NCBI RefSeq assembly: GCF_003097535.1
Contig: NZ_CP029187.1
Location: forward strand, 496,001 to 560,000
Origin: Flavobacterium pallidum
GTDB lineage: Bacteria > Bacteroidota > Bacteroidia > Flavobacteriales > Flavobacteriaceae
DNA length: 64,000 nt
Direction: 5' to 3'
Positions 7,544-16,845 of the stretch are shown here, piece by piece. A program made the translations under genes and the position numbers. Numbering within the stretch: position 1 is the first letter of the stretch; the number at the start of each line of letters is the position of its first letter. A model generated the notes under the pieces. That model was given only the letters and a program-made list of their open reading frames with translations, had not been told where the DNA came from and made no database searches.

Positions 7544-10500
7544 TTCAGCTTAAAATCAAGCTGCATTTTTTCCAATTCCTGAAGCAATTCGTTTGAAATC
7601 CTGACTTTGAGCTTACGGCTTGGCATCGTGAGTTTGGTAATGACCCTGGTTTCCTCGATTTCTGTGGCAACGCTGAGCTCCATTTCCTCTCCATCGATCA
7701 CGTCTGCGTTATCCTCACTGAGTATGGACTCGTCGAGCGCCACCTCCGGAGCGGTAATCACTTTTTTTACTTTTTCGGTTTCCTCAACTTCGAATGTTAC
7801 GGCATGGTCGCCTTTGTTTTGCAGGAAAACATGGCTTAAATGGTGTACGGTTTCTGCCTTAAGCTCTTCAATATTAAGGTTGATAATGAGTTTTTTTGCA
7901 AAAGCGGTCAACACATCCTGCAGGTATTGTACGAGCATAAACTGCAACCTCGGCTCGCCTTTCTTGCCGGTTTCCTTATCAGCCCAGCCTTCGCGTACCA
8001 TCACTTTGATGAACGTAAAATTGTTCTGGATGAGGAAGTGCCTGAATTTCAGGTATTCTTCGCCGAAAATCCTGAACTCATAGCTTTCATCATAACCTTC
8101 CAGTACGAAGGAAGCCCAGCCTTTTCCGTTTTTGGCGGTCCGGTGCTGCACATTGGTGATGATTCCACCAAGGCTTAAAGTCTTATTGACATGCGCTTCA
8201 AGGTTTTTCAGCGATTCGAGTTTATTGCTGCAGAAGTATTTCATCTCGAATTTATAATCATCCAAAGGGTGCCCGGAAATGTAAATCCCAACGACCTCCT
8301 TTTCCTTCGCGAGCTTTTCCATTGTATTCCAATCATCACATGGTGGTACGACAGGTTCGGGAATCTGTACGTCGCTGGCTTCCCCGAAAAGACTCACCTG
8401 AGAGGAGTTTTCATTTTCCTGGAATTTCGAACCATAACGAACCGCTTTTTCAAGAAAGGTGATTCCGTCACCTTCATCATGAAAATATTGCGCCCGATGT
8501 GTTCCGGTAAAGGAATCAAAACCACCTGCGAGCGCCAGGTTTTCAAAGGCTTTTTTATTCGCTGCGCGTAAATCAACACGTTTCGCCAAATCAAAAATGG
8601 ACTTGTATTTGCTGGTTTTGCGATTTTCTACAATAGTCTGTACCGCACCCATGCCGACACCTTTTACAGCGCCAATACCGAAACGGACCGCATAATCTTC
8701 ATTCACCGTAAATTTATAAAACGATTCGTTCACATCAGGCCCAAGCACCTGCAGCCCCATCCGCTTGCATTCTTCCATAAAAAAGGAAACCTGCTTGATA
8801 TCGCTCATGTTGTTTGAAAGCACGGCAGCCATATATTCTGCCGGGTAATTCGCCTTTAGATAGGCGGTTTGGTAAGCAATCCAGGCGTAGCAGGTCGAAT
8901 GCGATTTGTTAAATGCATATTCGGCAAAAGCTTCCCAGTCTTTCCAGATTTTCTCCAGTTTGGCTTCCGCATGGCCGTTTTCCATCGCCTGGTTGATGAA
9001 TTTTGGTTTCATCTTATCAAGGACGTCACGTTGTTTTTTTCCCATCGCTTTACGCAAAACGTCGGCATCACCTTTAGAGAAATTGGCCAGTTTTTGCGAC
9101 AGGAGCATTACCTGCTCCTGATATACCGTAATCCCGTAAGTATCTTTCAACAATTCTTCACAAGCTTCGAGGTCATAAACAATTTCTTCTTCACCGTTTT
9201 TCCTTTTGATGAAACTCGGGATGTAAGCGATAGGTCCCGGGCGGTATAAGGCATTCATCGCAATGAGGTCGTCAAAAACAGTCGGCTTGAGTTCCTTCAT
9301 GTATTTCTGCATTCCGGCGCTTTCGTATTGGAAAATCCCTACTGTTTCTCCGCGCTGGAACAACTCATATGTCTTCACATCATCAATCGGGAACTGGTCC
9401 GGGTCGATATCCTTTCCGGTGCGGTATTTAACCAGTTTAACAGTATCTTTTATCAGCGTTAATGTTTTTAAACCGAGGAAGTCCATCTTCAGCAAACCGG
9501 CACTTTCGACAACCGAGTTATCGAATTGGGTTACATATAAATCCGAATCTTTGGCGGTCGCTACGGGAACAAATTTCGTGATATCATCGGGCGTGATGAT
9601 TACGCCGCAGGCATGGATTCCGGTGTTGCGAAGGTTCCCTTCCAGGATTTGCGCCTGTTGCAGTGTTTCACCGCCCATATCGTCGGCTTTAGCCAAAGCA
9701 ATCAATTCCTGGACTTTTTCAAAATCTTCAGGACGCAGTGACGATTTGAGTTTCGCCTGATCCATCGAGAAAATCTTTGCAAGGTTCAGGTTAAACGGAA
9801 TCAGTTTGGCTATTTTGTCGGCTTCAAAAAGCGGAAGATCGAGGACGCGCGCGGTATCACGGATGGCAGATTTTGCAGCCATCGTACCGTAAGTGATGAT
9901 CTGTGCAACCTGTTTAGAACCATATTTACTGATCACATAATCCATCACCTTACTGCGTCCTTCATCATCAAAATCGATATCGATATCGGGCAGCGATACA
10001 CGATCCGGATTCAGGAAACGCTCAAAAAGCAGGTTGTATTTCAGTGGGTCAATATTTGTAATTCCGAGGCAATAAGCCACCACAGCTCCCGCTGCAGAAC
10101 CACGACCCGGGCCGACGGAAACACCCATATTACGGGCTTCAGCAATGAAATCCTGTACGATGAGGAAGTATCCGGGATAACCGGAATTTTCAATGGTGAG
10201 CAATTCGAAATCGATGCGTTCCCGAATGGCTTCGGTGATTTCGGCATAACGCCTTTCAGCACCTTTATAAGTAAGGAAACGCAGGTATTTGTTTTCGCCG
10301 CGCTTTCCACCATCAGTGTGATCTTCAGCCACCATAAATTCATCTGGAATGACGAACTTTGGCAGCAACACTTCACGAGCAAGCGAGTAAATCTCAATCT
10401 TATCGACGATTTCTGAAATGGTGTGAATGGCTTCGGGAAGGTCATTGAAAAGCGCCTTCATTTCGTCACCCGACTTGAAATAATACTCCTGATTCGGCAT

Positions 10501-12045
10501 ACCATAACGGAAACCGCGGCCAAGACCTATTGGTGTAGCCTGTTTTTCACCGTCCCGCACACAGAGCAAGATGTCGTGTGCATTGGCATTGGCTTTGTCT
10601 ATGTAAAAAATATTATTGGTGGCAACGAGCTTTACCTCATGTTTTTGTGCCAATTTCACCAACGACTGGTTTACACGGTTTTCATCTTCCTGATTGTGGC
10701 GCATCAGTTCGATATAAAAATCTTCTCCGAATTGATTTTTCCACCAAATCAACGCTTCTTCTGCCTGGTTTTCACCAACATTTAAAACCTTATTCGGGAT
10801 TTCGCCATATAGATTGCCTGACAGGACAATCAGGTCTTCCTTATATTCCTCAATGGCACTTTTGTCGATACGCGGCACATAGTAAAACCCTTCTGTGTAA
10901 GCAATCGAGGAAAGTTTGGCCAGGTTGTGGTAGCCCTTTTTGTTTTTCGCTAAAAAAACGATCTGGTAACCATTATCCTTCCGGCTTTTGTCTTTCCGGT
11001 CTTCGCATACAAAAAATTCGCAGCCCACAATCGGTTTCATTGGTACTTCCGATGGTTCCTCGCCGTTTTCTATCGCAGCATTATTTTTGGCTTCAGCCGA
11101 TTTATTGTGGTTTAAGATATCACGCACGAAATGAAACGCGCCCATCAAATTGGCGTGATCTGTAATGGCAACCGCGGGCATTTTATGCTGGACGGCCGCC
11201 TTCACCAGAGAAGCGACGCTTATTGTAGATTGCAGTACTGAAAACTGTGTATGGTTATGCAAATGGACGAAATCAGTATCGATTGCAATTTGTTTCGCCG
11301 AATTGCTGACGGGGGCTTTCACTTGTTCGGTCTTCCTGAAACTTTCCCGAATGGCTTCCGAAGCGGCTTTGAGGTTGATGTGCTTTAACCCGATAAGCTG
11401 GATTTCGCCGGTATTTAAACTTTGGTACTCCGTAAAATAATCCGCAGGGACATCGAGCTCTTCTTTGGTAAAAATCTGGCGACGGATCAGTTCGAGAAAG
11501 CAACGCGTGGTGGCCTCAACATCTGCAGTGGCGTTGTGTGCTTCAGAAAAAGGTATGCTAAAAAGGTATTCGTGGAGCTCGGTTAACGTTGGCAATTTGA
11601 ATTTTCCGCCACGCCCGCCGGGAAGTTTCAGCAATGATGCCGTGACTTCAGTACAGGTATCCAGAACGGGCATCGATGCCATTGCGGAATCCACCCCGAA
11701 ACGATGGAATTCACACCCCATAATATTAACATCAAACCCGATATTCTGGCCGACAATAAATTTGGCCCTGGACAGCGTGGCATTGAATTTCTGAAGGACC
11801 TCAGCCAGCGGCACGCCTTGCTGTTGCGCCAATTCTGTTGAAATTCCGTGGATACGTTCCGCATCGTACGGAATATTGAACCCTTCAGGCTGAATGAGGT
11901 AATCCTGATGTTCGATAAGGCGGCCCATCGCGTCATGGAGCTGCCAGGCAATCTGGATGCATCGCGGCCAGTTTGACGTATCGGTAATGGGAGCATCCCA
12001 ACGCTTGGGCAATCCGGTTGTTTCGGTATCAAAAATTAAATACAT
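7540..12045 (-). CDS. dnaE: DNA polymerase III alpha subunit with N-terminal proofreading exonuclease
   Basis: The replicative polymerase, 1501 residues, longer than the roughly 1160 of E. coli DnaE. Residues 1-200 are a DnaQ-like exonuclease: YLIFDTETTGLP (ExoI, DxE) and HNATADVEATTR (ExoIII, HxAxxD). The PHP domain follows from about residue 260 (FVHLHNHTQFSVLQS, AITDHANLMG). The polymerase core has SVGPGRGSAAGAVVAY and PDIDIDFDDEGR, whose acidic residues bind the catalytic metals; fingers, HhH and OB-fold regions come after. The exonuclease is N-terminal, not inserted in PHP as in PolC. The ATG at 12045 starts just before the exonuclease core; an upstream in-frame start at 12084 is less likely. 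Confidence 0.97.
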   Translation of the reverse strand: MYLIFDTETTGLPKRWDAPITDTSNWPRCIQIAWQLHDAMGRLIEHQDYLIQPEGFNIPYDAERIHGISTELAQQQGVPLAEVLQKFNATLSRAKFIVGQNIGFDVNIMGCEFHRFGVDSAMASMPVLDTCTEVTASLLKLPGGRGGKFKLPTLTELHEYLFSIPFSEAHNATADVEATTRCFLELIRRQIFTKEELDVPADYFTEYQSLNTGEIQLIGLKHINLKAASEAIRESFRKTEQVKAPVSNSAKQIAIDTDFVHLHNHTQFSVLQSTISVASLVKAAVQHKMPAVAITDHANLMGAFHFVRDILNHNKSAEAKNNAAIENGEEPSEVPMKPIVGCEFFVCEDRKDKSRKDNGYQIVFLAKNKKGYHNLAKLSSIAYTEGFYYVPRIDKSAIEEYKEDLIVLSGNLYGEIPNKVLNVGENQAEEALIWWKNQFGEDFYIELMRHNQEDENRVNQSLVKLAQKHEVKLVATNNIFYIDKANANAHDILLCVRDGEKQATPIGLGRGFRYGMPNQEYYFKSGDEMKALFNDLPEAIHTISEIVDKIEIYSLAREVLLPKFVIPDEFMVAEDHTDGGKRGENKYLRFLTYKGAERRYAEITEAIRERIDFELLTIENSGYPGYFLIVQDFIAEARNMGVSVGPGRGSAAGAVVAYCLGITNIDPLKYNLLFERFLNPDRVSLPDIDIDFDDEGRSKVMDYVISKYGSKQVAQIITYGTMAAKSAIRDTARVLDLPLFEADKIAKLIPFNLNLAKIFSMDQAKLKSSLRPEDFEKVQELIALAKADDMGGETLQQAQILEGNLRNTGIHACGVIITPDDITKFVPVATAKDSDLYVTQFDNSVVESAGLLKMDFLGLKTLTLIKDTVKLVKYRTGKDIDPDQFPIDDVKTYELFQRGETVGIFQYESAGMQKYMKELKPTVFDDLIAMNALYRPGPIAYIPSFIKRKNGEEEIVYDLEACEELLKDTYGITVYQEQVMLLSQKLANFSKGDADVLRKAMGKKQRDVLDKMKPKFINQAMENGHAEAKLEKIWKDWEAFAEYAFNKSHSTCYAWIAYQTAYLKANYPAEYMAAVLSNNMSDIKQVSFFMEECKRMGLQVLGPDVNESFYKFTVNEDYAVRFGIGAVKGVGMGAVQTIVENRKTSKYKSIFDLAKRVDLRAANKKAFENLALAGGFDSFTGTHRAQYFHDEGDGITFLEKAVRYGSKFQENENSSQVSLFGEASDVQIPEPVVPPCDDWNTMEKLAKEKEVVGIYISGHPLDDYKFEMKYFCSNKLESLKNLEAHVNKTLSLGGIITNVQHRTAKNGKGWASFVLEGYDESYEFRIFGEEYLKFRHFLIQNNFTFIKVMVREGWADKETGKKGEPRLQFMLVQYLQDVLTAFAKKLIINLNIEELKAETVHHLSHVFLQNKGDHAVTFEVEETEKVKKVITAPEVALDESILSEDNADVIDGEEMELSVATEIEETRVITKLTMPSRKLKVRISNELLQELEKMQLDFKLN

Positions 12046-12095
12046 AGCTGGATATGAGTTCTTTGCGAATGCAGAAAAATGCAAAGCGTAATTTT

Positions 12096-12103
12096 CAAAA
12101 ATA
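12096..12103 (-). promoter_or_regulatory. -7 element before dnaE
   Basis: TATTTTTG on the minus strand fits TAnnTTTG and gives a leader of about 45 nt to the chosen dnaE ATG, which favours 12045 as the start. Confidence 0.5.
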
Positions 12104-12140
12104 GCGTATTTTGACTAAAAAGAAAGCGGAAGTTTTCAAC

Positions 12141-12172
12141 AAAAAAACCATCCGACTAAAAGCCGGATGGTT
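12141..12172 (-). terminator. Terminator of the RRM protein gene
   Basis: The inverted repeat AACCATCCG / CGGATGGTT is followed on the minus strand by seven T. It lies about 40 bp after the RRM gene stop and before the dnaE promoter. Confidence 0.85.
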
Positions 12173-12209
12173 GATATATTGAAGTATTTTATTACTTTAC
12201 TGTCAGTGA

Positions 12210-12578
12210 CTAGTAGTCCCTGCCACCGCCACGGTTGTAACCACCACCGCTGCCACGGTTGTCTCCATAACCACCGCCTGAACGGCCACCGCCGCTACCG
12301 CCACGGTTGTTATTGAAACTTCTTCTTTCACCTTCCGGCTTTGGCTCTGATTTGTTTACAACAATATTACGGCTTTGAACCGTTGCGCCATTCAATTCGT
12401 CGATTGCTTTTTGTCCTTCGTCATCATTTGACATTTCAACAAAACCAAATCCTTTGCTTCTTCCGGTAAATTTATCGCTGATAATTTTAACTGAATCTAC
12501 TGTACCATAAGCCTCGAAAGACTCTCTTAAATCTGCTTCCTCAATACTGAACGGAAGATTTCCAACAAAAATATTCAT
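12210..12578 (-). CDS. RNA-binding protein, RRM domain with RGG-rich tail
   Basis: A 122-residue protein. Residues 1-80 are one RNA recognition motif with both conserved strands visible: RNP2 (MNIFVGNLPF) and RNP1 (SKGFGFVEM). Residues 90-122 are a Gly/Arg/Asn tail with repeated GGG-R/Y units, like eukaryotic and cyanobacterial glycine-rich RNA-binding proteins. Such small RRM proteins probably bind single-stranded RNA as chaperones or regulators; the cyanobacterial ones respond to cold. It is a single-gene unit with a TACATTTG -7 element (12604-12611) and a terminator. Its target is unknown. Confidence 0.93.
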   Translation of the reverse strand: MNIFVGNLPFSIEEADLRESFEAYGTVDSVKIISDKFTGRSKGFGFVEMSNDDEGQKAIDELNGATVQSRNIVVNKSEPKPEGERRSFNNNRGGSGGGRSGGGYGDNRGSGGGYNRGGGRDY

Positions 12579-12603
12579 ACTATTCTATTAAATTAAATTC
12601 ACA

Positions 12604-12611
12604 CAAATGTA
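12604..12611 (-). promoter_or_regulatory. -7 element before the RRM protein gene
   Basis: TACATTTG on the minus strand, about 25-30 bp upstream of the ATG, fits TAnnTTTG. No clear -33 element is seen. Confidence 0.5.
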
Positions 12612-12682
12612 AGCGTTATTTTGAGAGCAGCACTATTTATTTACTTATTTATAACACTTTAAAAAGAAATCTTTTTCGTATT

Positions 12683-13897
12683 TTACAGAAAATTATATTT
12701 TGTAAGGGTAAAAGAGAATTCCGTGCCCTTGCCAATTTCAGATTCCACAGCGATCGTACCGCCCAATCCTTCAACCATTTTTTTTACTGTCGAAAGGCCT
12801 ATGCCGCTCCCGCGTTTCCCAAACCGGTCTTCAGTAGCCAATACCTCAAAGATATCAAAAATGCGTTTTTGGTCTTCCTTACGGATTCCGTTGCCATTAT
12901 CCTTTACCCGGAAATGATAAAATTCATCCGCCTCTTCAAAATCAATGGCAATGGAAATTTTTTCCTTATTGTTATATTTAATGCTGTTTGCAATCAGGTT
13001 CAATAAGATTTGCTGCAAGGCAGTCCTGTTGGTGTAAATCTTTTGATTTTCAAATGTAATCTTGAATTCGTAATCTTCCTGCGGATCCAGCAATGAAATG
13101 GTTTCATGGACCAATTCATGCAATTCGAACACCGTTCGTTTGCCAACCAATACGGCATCACCCCTGCTGTATTCAAGAATCCCGTCAACCAGGTTCCGCA
13201 AGGTATTCGAGGATTCGTCAAGCATTGAAAGATAGAGCTTTGCCTCATCGTCCAGTTTTTCAGCGTAATCAGCAATCAATATCTGGCTTAGTCCCGAGAT
13301 GTTGTTCAGAGGCGATTTGATATCATGGGCTGCTACATGGGCGAATTTTTCAAGTTCCTTGTTCCGGTTGACAAGGTCTTTTGCGAATTTCTCCAGCAGC
13401 ATCTTGCTTTTCCTGAGCTCAAAAAGGCTTACCACCTGGTTTGACAATGCCTTTAACGCCTTCAATTGCTCTTCATTGAGCTCCTTAGGCTTGTCATCAA
13501 TCACACACAAGGTCCCTAAGGCGAGGCCTTCAGGACTTACAAGCGGAATACCGGTATAAAATACAACATGTGGCTCGCCTATTACCAATGGATTGTCATA
13601 GAAACGTTCATCGAGCCGTGAATCCTTTACGGTAAAAATTTCATGCGGATTGATAATGGCATGTGCGCAAAAAGCGGCATCGCGGGAAGTTTCATTAGCG
13701 TCGAGACCGACTTTTGACTTGAACCATTGCCGCTTTTCGTCGATGAGGCTTATCGTAGATATGTTGGTATCACATATTTGAGATGCCAGTTTTGTAATGT
13801 CATCATATTCTTCTTCGGGAAGGGTATCTAAAATAGAATATTCCTTTAACGCTTTTAACCTTAAGGATTCGTTTTCTGGGGCAGGAGGAGTAATCAT
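12683..13897 (-). CDS. GAF-domain sensor histidine kinase
   Basis: A 404-residue kinase with no membrane segment. Residues 20-165 are a GAF domain (REAAF-like SRDAAFCAHAI, and GTLCVIDDKP). The HisKA phosphorylation site is FAHVAAHDIKSPLNN, the His near residue 190; AHDIKSP instead of SHELRTP is typical of phytochrome/GAF-type kinases. The ATPase domain has the N-box LIANSIKYNN, the G1 box VKDNGNGI and the G2 box GSGIGLSTVK. No response regulator is adjacent, so the partner is elsewhere or the kinase is an orphan. The input signal is unknown. Confidence 0.92.
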   Translation of the reverse strand: MITPPAPENESLRLKALKEYSILDTLPEEEYDDITKLASQICDTNISTISLIDEKRQWFKSKVGLDANETSRDAAFCAHAIINPHEIFTVKDSRLDERFYDNPLVIGEPHVVFYTGIPLVSPEGLALGTLCVIDDKPKELNEEQLKALKALSNQVVSLFELRKSKMLLEKFAKDLVNRNKELEKFAHVAAHDIKSPLNNISGLSQILIADYAEKLDDEAKLYLSMLDESSNTLRNLVDGILEYSRGDAVLVGKRTVFELHELVHETISLLDPQEDYEFKITFENQKIYTNRTALQQILLNLIANSIKYNNKEKISIAIDFEEADEFYHFRVKDNGNGIRKEDQKRIFDIFEVLATEDRFGKRGSGIGLSTVKKMVEGLGGTIAVESEIGKGTEFSFTLTKYNFL

Positions 13898-13920
13898 CTC
13901 GAAATGCTTTGGTTTTTAGA

Positions 13921-13948
13921 AAAAAAACCACCCCTTTCAGGATGGTTT
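13921..13948 (-). terminator. Terminator of the lipoprotein gene at 13974
   Basis: A hairpin (AAACCACC ... GGATGGTTT with one bulge) followed by seven T on the minus strand, between the lipoprotein stop and the histidine kinase start. Confidence 0.7.
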
Positions 13949-13973
13949 GCTATATTTTGACAGGCATTTAAAA

Positions 13974-14528
13974 TTACTGCCTTTGGATATTGTAAAATGC
14001 GCCTTCCTGAAAATTCACATTCTCCGGAACAATATCACTTGTGCCCTGATACTTCGCATTGAATTTAAAGTTACCGCTTATTGTTCCTTTAACAGGATCA
14101 TATGATGTGATTACGATTTGTGCATTGCCTCTTTGCTGCGCTCCTACATTATAACCCATACCTGTAATATACTCCAGTGTCACGCCGTTATCTTCATAAG
14201 AATAAGACACCACAATATCATCATCATTTTCAGGATGTGCTGCATCATATCCGTAACTGAACTCCAATGGATTATTATTCATTACTCCTGCCGAAACCAC
14301 GAAAGGCATCTTTAGGGTAACTTCCTCCAACCCCTTATAAGCAGTTATGGTCAACTCGCCAATACTAGGGTCAACGGGATCTGTAGTTGTGAAAGAAGCT
14401 GTGGTAAGATCTGCTCTCCATATTAAATTGTCTTTTCTGCCCTGAAGCCCCGGATCGCTGAACTTTACATCCGTTTCACAAGAAGAAAAAGCAACTAAAA
14501 TCAACAACAGAGATACTATTTTTTTCAT
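13974..14528 (-). CDS. Hypothetical lipoprotein, possibly DUF6252-like
   Basis: A 184-residue protein with the lipoprotein signal MKKIVSLLLILVAFSSCE, lipidated on the Cys of FSSC. The ATG at 14528 is chosen; the frame also allows a TTG one codon upstream. The mature part is beta-rich (EVTLKMPFVVSAGVM, KGTISGNFKFNAKY) and resembles the small flavobacterial lipoproteins annotated DUF6252, but I am not certain. No function is known. It is followed by its own terminator, so it is a single-gene unit. Confidence 0.7.
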   Translation of the reverse strand: MKKIVSLLLILVAFSSCETDVKFSDPGLQGRKDNLIWRADLTTASFTTTDPVDPSIGELTITAYKGLEEVTLKMPFVVSAGVMNNNPLEFSYGYDAAHPENDDDIVVSYSYEDNGVTLEYITGMGYNVGAQQRGNAQIVITSYDPVKGTISGNFKFNAKYQGTSDIVPENVNFQEGAFYNIQRQ

Positions 14529-14703
14529 CAAAATAATAATTTAGATTGGGTATTCAATATTTTTAGGTTACAAAAATAGTTTTTAAAACGAAATATGCTA
14601 AACAAAATTATAATATTTCGTCATCTCATTAAATATTAACTATTTCATTTCAGTTAATTCCTCTAAAAACCAGCCAAATATTAGCACAGTTTAAAAATAT
14701 TTG

Positions 14704-14711
14704 TATCTTTG
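14704..14711 (+). promoter_or_regulatory. -7 element of the rpsP-rimM operon
   Basis: TATCTTTG is a perfect TAnnTTTG, giving a leader of about 40-45 nt before the rpsP ATG. The leader contains a hairpin at 14727-14741. The -33 element is not obvious. Confidence 0.6.
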
Positions 14712-14726
14712 CGCCCTTAATTAACC

Positions 14727-14741
14727 GGGGTCGTGTACCCC
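14727..14741 (+). other. Hairpin in the rpsP leader
   Basis: GGGGT / ACCCC with a five-base loop (CGTGT) lies in the untranslated leader 20 bp before the ATG, with no T-tract. Ribosomal protein leaders often carry binding sites for autoregulation; whether this one does is unknown. Confidence 0.35.
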
Positions 14742-14760
14742 ACAATTTAATCACTGGATT

Positions 14761-15405
14761 ATGTCTGTAAAAATTAGACTGCAAAGACACGGAAAAAAAG
14801 GGAAGCCTTTTTACTGGGTAGTAGCCGCTGATGCGCGCTCAAAAAGAGATGGTAAATACCTTGAAAAAATCGGTACTTACAATCCAAACACCAACCCTGC
14901 AACTATCGAACTGAACCTTGACAGCGCCGTACAATGGCTGCACAATGGAGCACAGCCAACCGATACCGCAAGAGCAATCCTTTCTTACAAAGGCGCTTTA
15001 TTGAAGCACCACCTTGATGGCGGCGTTCGTAAAGGAGCCCTTACGCAAGAACAGGCTGATGCGAAATTGGCTACTTGGATGGATGAGAAGACTGGTAAGG
15101 TTGATGCTAAAAAAGACAACTTGTCTAAAGCACAGGCTGATGCTAAAGCAAAAGCATTTAAAGCAGAACAGGAAGTAAACGCCAAGCGTATTGCTGCCGC
15201 TGCACAAGCTGAAGCTGACCTGATTGCTGCTGAAGAAGCTGCAAATGCACCTGAAGTGGAAGAAGCACCAGAAGTGGAAGCTGCTGCTGAAGAAGTAACT
15301 GAAGCTCCGGCTGAAGTGGCTACAGAAGAAGCACCTGCTGCTGAGGCTACAACTGAGCAAGCTGCTCCTGCTGCCGAAGAGAACAACGAAGAAGCACAAG
15401 CTTAA
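14761..15405 (+). CDS. rpsP: 30S ribosomal protein S16 with long acidic C-terminal tail
   Basis: Small-subunit ribosomal protein. Residues 1-85 are the normal S16 core (MSVKIRLQRHGKKGKPFYW, DGKYLEKIGTYNP). The full protein has 214 residues against about 80-90 in E. coli. After a Lys/Ala-rich linker the last 70 residues are a low-complexity Ala/Glu tail. Long S16 tails are seen in other flavobacteria; their role is not known. It is followed 15 bp later by rimM, the usual pairing. Confidence 0.96.
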   Translation: MSVKIRLQRHGKKGKPFYWVVAADARSKRDGKYLEKIGTYNPNTNPATIELNLDSAVQWLHNGAQPTDTARAILSYKGALLKHHLDGGVRKGALTQEQADAKLATWMDEKTGKVDAKKDNLSKAQADAKAKAFKAEQEVNAKRIAAAAQAEADLIAAEEAANAPEVEEAPEVEAAAEEVTEAPAEVATEEAPAAEATTEQAAPAAEENNEEAQA

Positions 15406-15420
15406 TTTGACCCTGCGTTC

Positions 15421-15945
15421 ATGCGTAAAGAAGATTGTTTCTATTTAGGTAAGATCGCAAAAAAATTCAGCTTTAAAGGGGAAGTCTTGGCGTATCTCGA
15501 TACCGACGAACCCGGCTTATACGAAAATCTGGAATCAGTGTTTGTTGAAATAGACAAACATCTGGTTCCTTTTTTTATTGAAAGCAGTTCCCTCCATAAA
15601 AACGACTTCCTGCGCATCCGTTTTGAGGATGTGAAAACCGAAGAGGAAGCCGACGACCTTATGAACTGCGGCATTTACCTTCCTTTGCGGATGTTGCCGA
15701 AACTATCGGGCAACAAATTCTACTACCACGAAGTCATCGGGTTTGACATTGAGGACAAACGTCTTGGCATCTTTGGAAAAATCGTTGCCATTAACGACAG
15801 TAGCGCACAACCACTTTTCGAAGTATTAAATGGTGATACGGAAATCCTCGTTCCGATGATTGATCAATTTCTCGTAAAAGTCGATCGTACCAATAACAAA
15901 ATCGTGATGGATTTGCCAGAGGGTTTGATTGAAATGTATCTTTAA
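15421..15945 (+). CDS. rimM: Ribosome maturation factor RimM
   Basis: A 174-residue assembly factor for the 30S head, which binds S19 and helps 16S rRNA processing. The N-terminal barrel starts FYLGKIAKKFSFKGEVLAYL, and the C-terminal PRC barrel has FYYHEVIGFDI, the usual layout and length. It lies directly behind rpsP, the conserved neighbour, and is probably cotranscribed. A repeat block (copy B) follows its stop. Confidence 0.96.
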   Translation: MRKEDCFYLGKIAKKFSFKGEVLAYLDTDEPGLYENLESVFVEIDKHLVPFFIESSSLHKNDFLRIRFEDVKTEEEADDLMNCGIYLPLRMLPKLSGNKFYYHEVIGFDIEDKRLGIFGKIVAINDSSAQPLFEVLNGDTEILVPMIDQFLVKVDRTNNKIVMDLPEGLIEMYL

Positions 15946-15950
15946 TTTTT

Positions 15951-16032
15951 TCAGGAGCTATTTCCCGCTTTCGCCTTTATCTTGCTTCCGCTGGTGCTCC
16001 AGCAAGGATATCGGCTCTATCGGGGCTAGGCA
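15951..16032 (-). repeat. Dispersed intergenic repeat, copy B (reverse orientation)
   Basis: Read on the minus strand it starts CCTAGCCCCGATAGAGCCG, continues ATATCCTTGCTGG with an inner hairpin (TTGCTGG...CCAGCGGAAGCAA region), and ends GCGGGAAATAGCTCC. It sits between two plus-strand genes, so its orientation is opposite to transcription and it is not simply the rimM terminator. Confidence 0.6.
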
Positions 16033-16132
16033 TTCCACCCAATATTAAAAATTTCATGTTCAAAATTCGTTCTTCTTTCTCTGAAGTTTTGAACAGCGAT
16101 TAACGAACTTTGAATTTCGAAATTCACACGCT

Positions 16133-16843
16133 ATGTTCCAATTCAAGAAATTCTCCATCCAACAAGACAAAACCGCCATGAAAGTCGGTACCGACGGCGT
16201 GTTGCTTGGCGCGTGGGCTCCAATTAACAACGATCCATTCTCAATATTGGACATTGGTGCCGGAACCGGATTGATTGCATTGATGCTCGCGCAACGTACT
16301 GTTGCAGAATATATTGAAGCGCTTGAAATAGACAATGACGCGTTTGAGCAATGCGTTGAAAATTTCGAAAACTCGCCTTGGAACGACCGTTTATTTTGTT
16401 TCCATGCTTCGCTGGACGATTTTATGGAGGAAATTGAAGACGAAGAGTATGATTTGATTGTTTCCAATCCGCCATTTTACAGCGAGACTGTTTCGTCCGG
16501 AAATGATGCGCGCGACCAGGCACGGCAAAACAATGCACTTCCTTTTTCTGATCTGGTTGAAGCTGCAGCGTTATTGCTTTCTGACGTAGGGATTTTTTCG
16601 GTAATCATACCTCATAAGGAAGAAAATAAATTTGTGGCTTTGGCAAAAGAGCATGATTTATTCCCCATAAAAATCACACGCGTAAAAGGCACGCCGGATG
16701 CTGAAATCAAACGCAGCCTGATGGCATTTGGAAAAACTGAAATCCTAAATTTTCCAGCCGACGAACTCGTTATCGAAACCGCACGCCATCAATATACTCC
16801 GGAATACATTGCGTTGACTAAGGATTTTTACCTTAATATGTAG
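16133..16843 (+). CDS. tRNA1(Val) A37 N6-methyltransferase-like protein
   Basis: A 236-residue SAM-dependent methyltransferase of the TrmN6/YfiC type, which methylates A37 of tRNA-Val in E. coli. Seen: motif I LDIGAGTGLIALMLAQR, the acidic EALEIDNDAFEQ, and the catalytic VSNPPFY (NPPF/Y motif of N6-adenine methyltransferases). The N-terminal FQFKKFSIQQDKTAMKVGTDGVLLGAW is characteristic of this family. The substrate is inferred from family. It stands alone between two copies of the dispersed repeat. Confidence 0.88.
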   Translation: MFQFKKFSIQQDKTAMKVGTDGVLLGAWAPINNDPFSILDIGAGTGLIALMLAQRTVAEYIEALEIDNDAFEQCVENFENSPWNDRLFCFHASLDDFMEEIEDEEYDLIVSNPPFYSETVSSGNDARDQARQNNALPFSDLVEAAALLLSDVGIFSVIIPHKEENKFVALAKEHDLFPIKITRVKGTPDAEIKRSLMAFGKTEILNFPADELVIETARHQYTPEYIALTKDFYLNM

Positions 16844-16845
16844 CA

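Noticed and set aside
7540..12045. PolC identity for the polymerase
   Set aside because: The exonuclease is N-terminal to PHP and the core motifs are those of DnaE, not PolC.
14985..15399. Long reverse-strand open frames over rpsP
   Set aside because: They mirror the Ala/Glu repeat of the S16 tail, give Ser/Cys-rich proteins without motifs, and have no promoter or family match.
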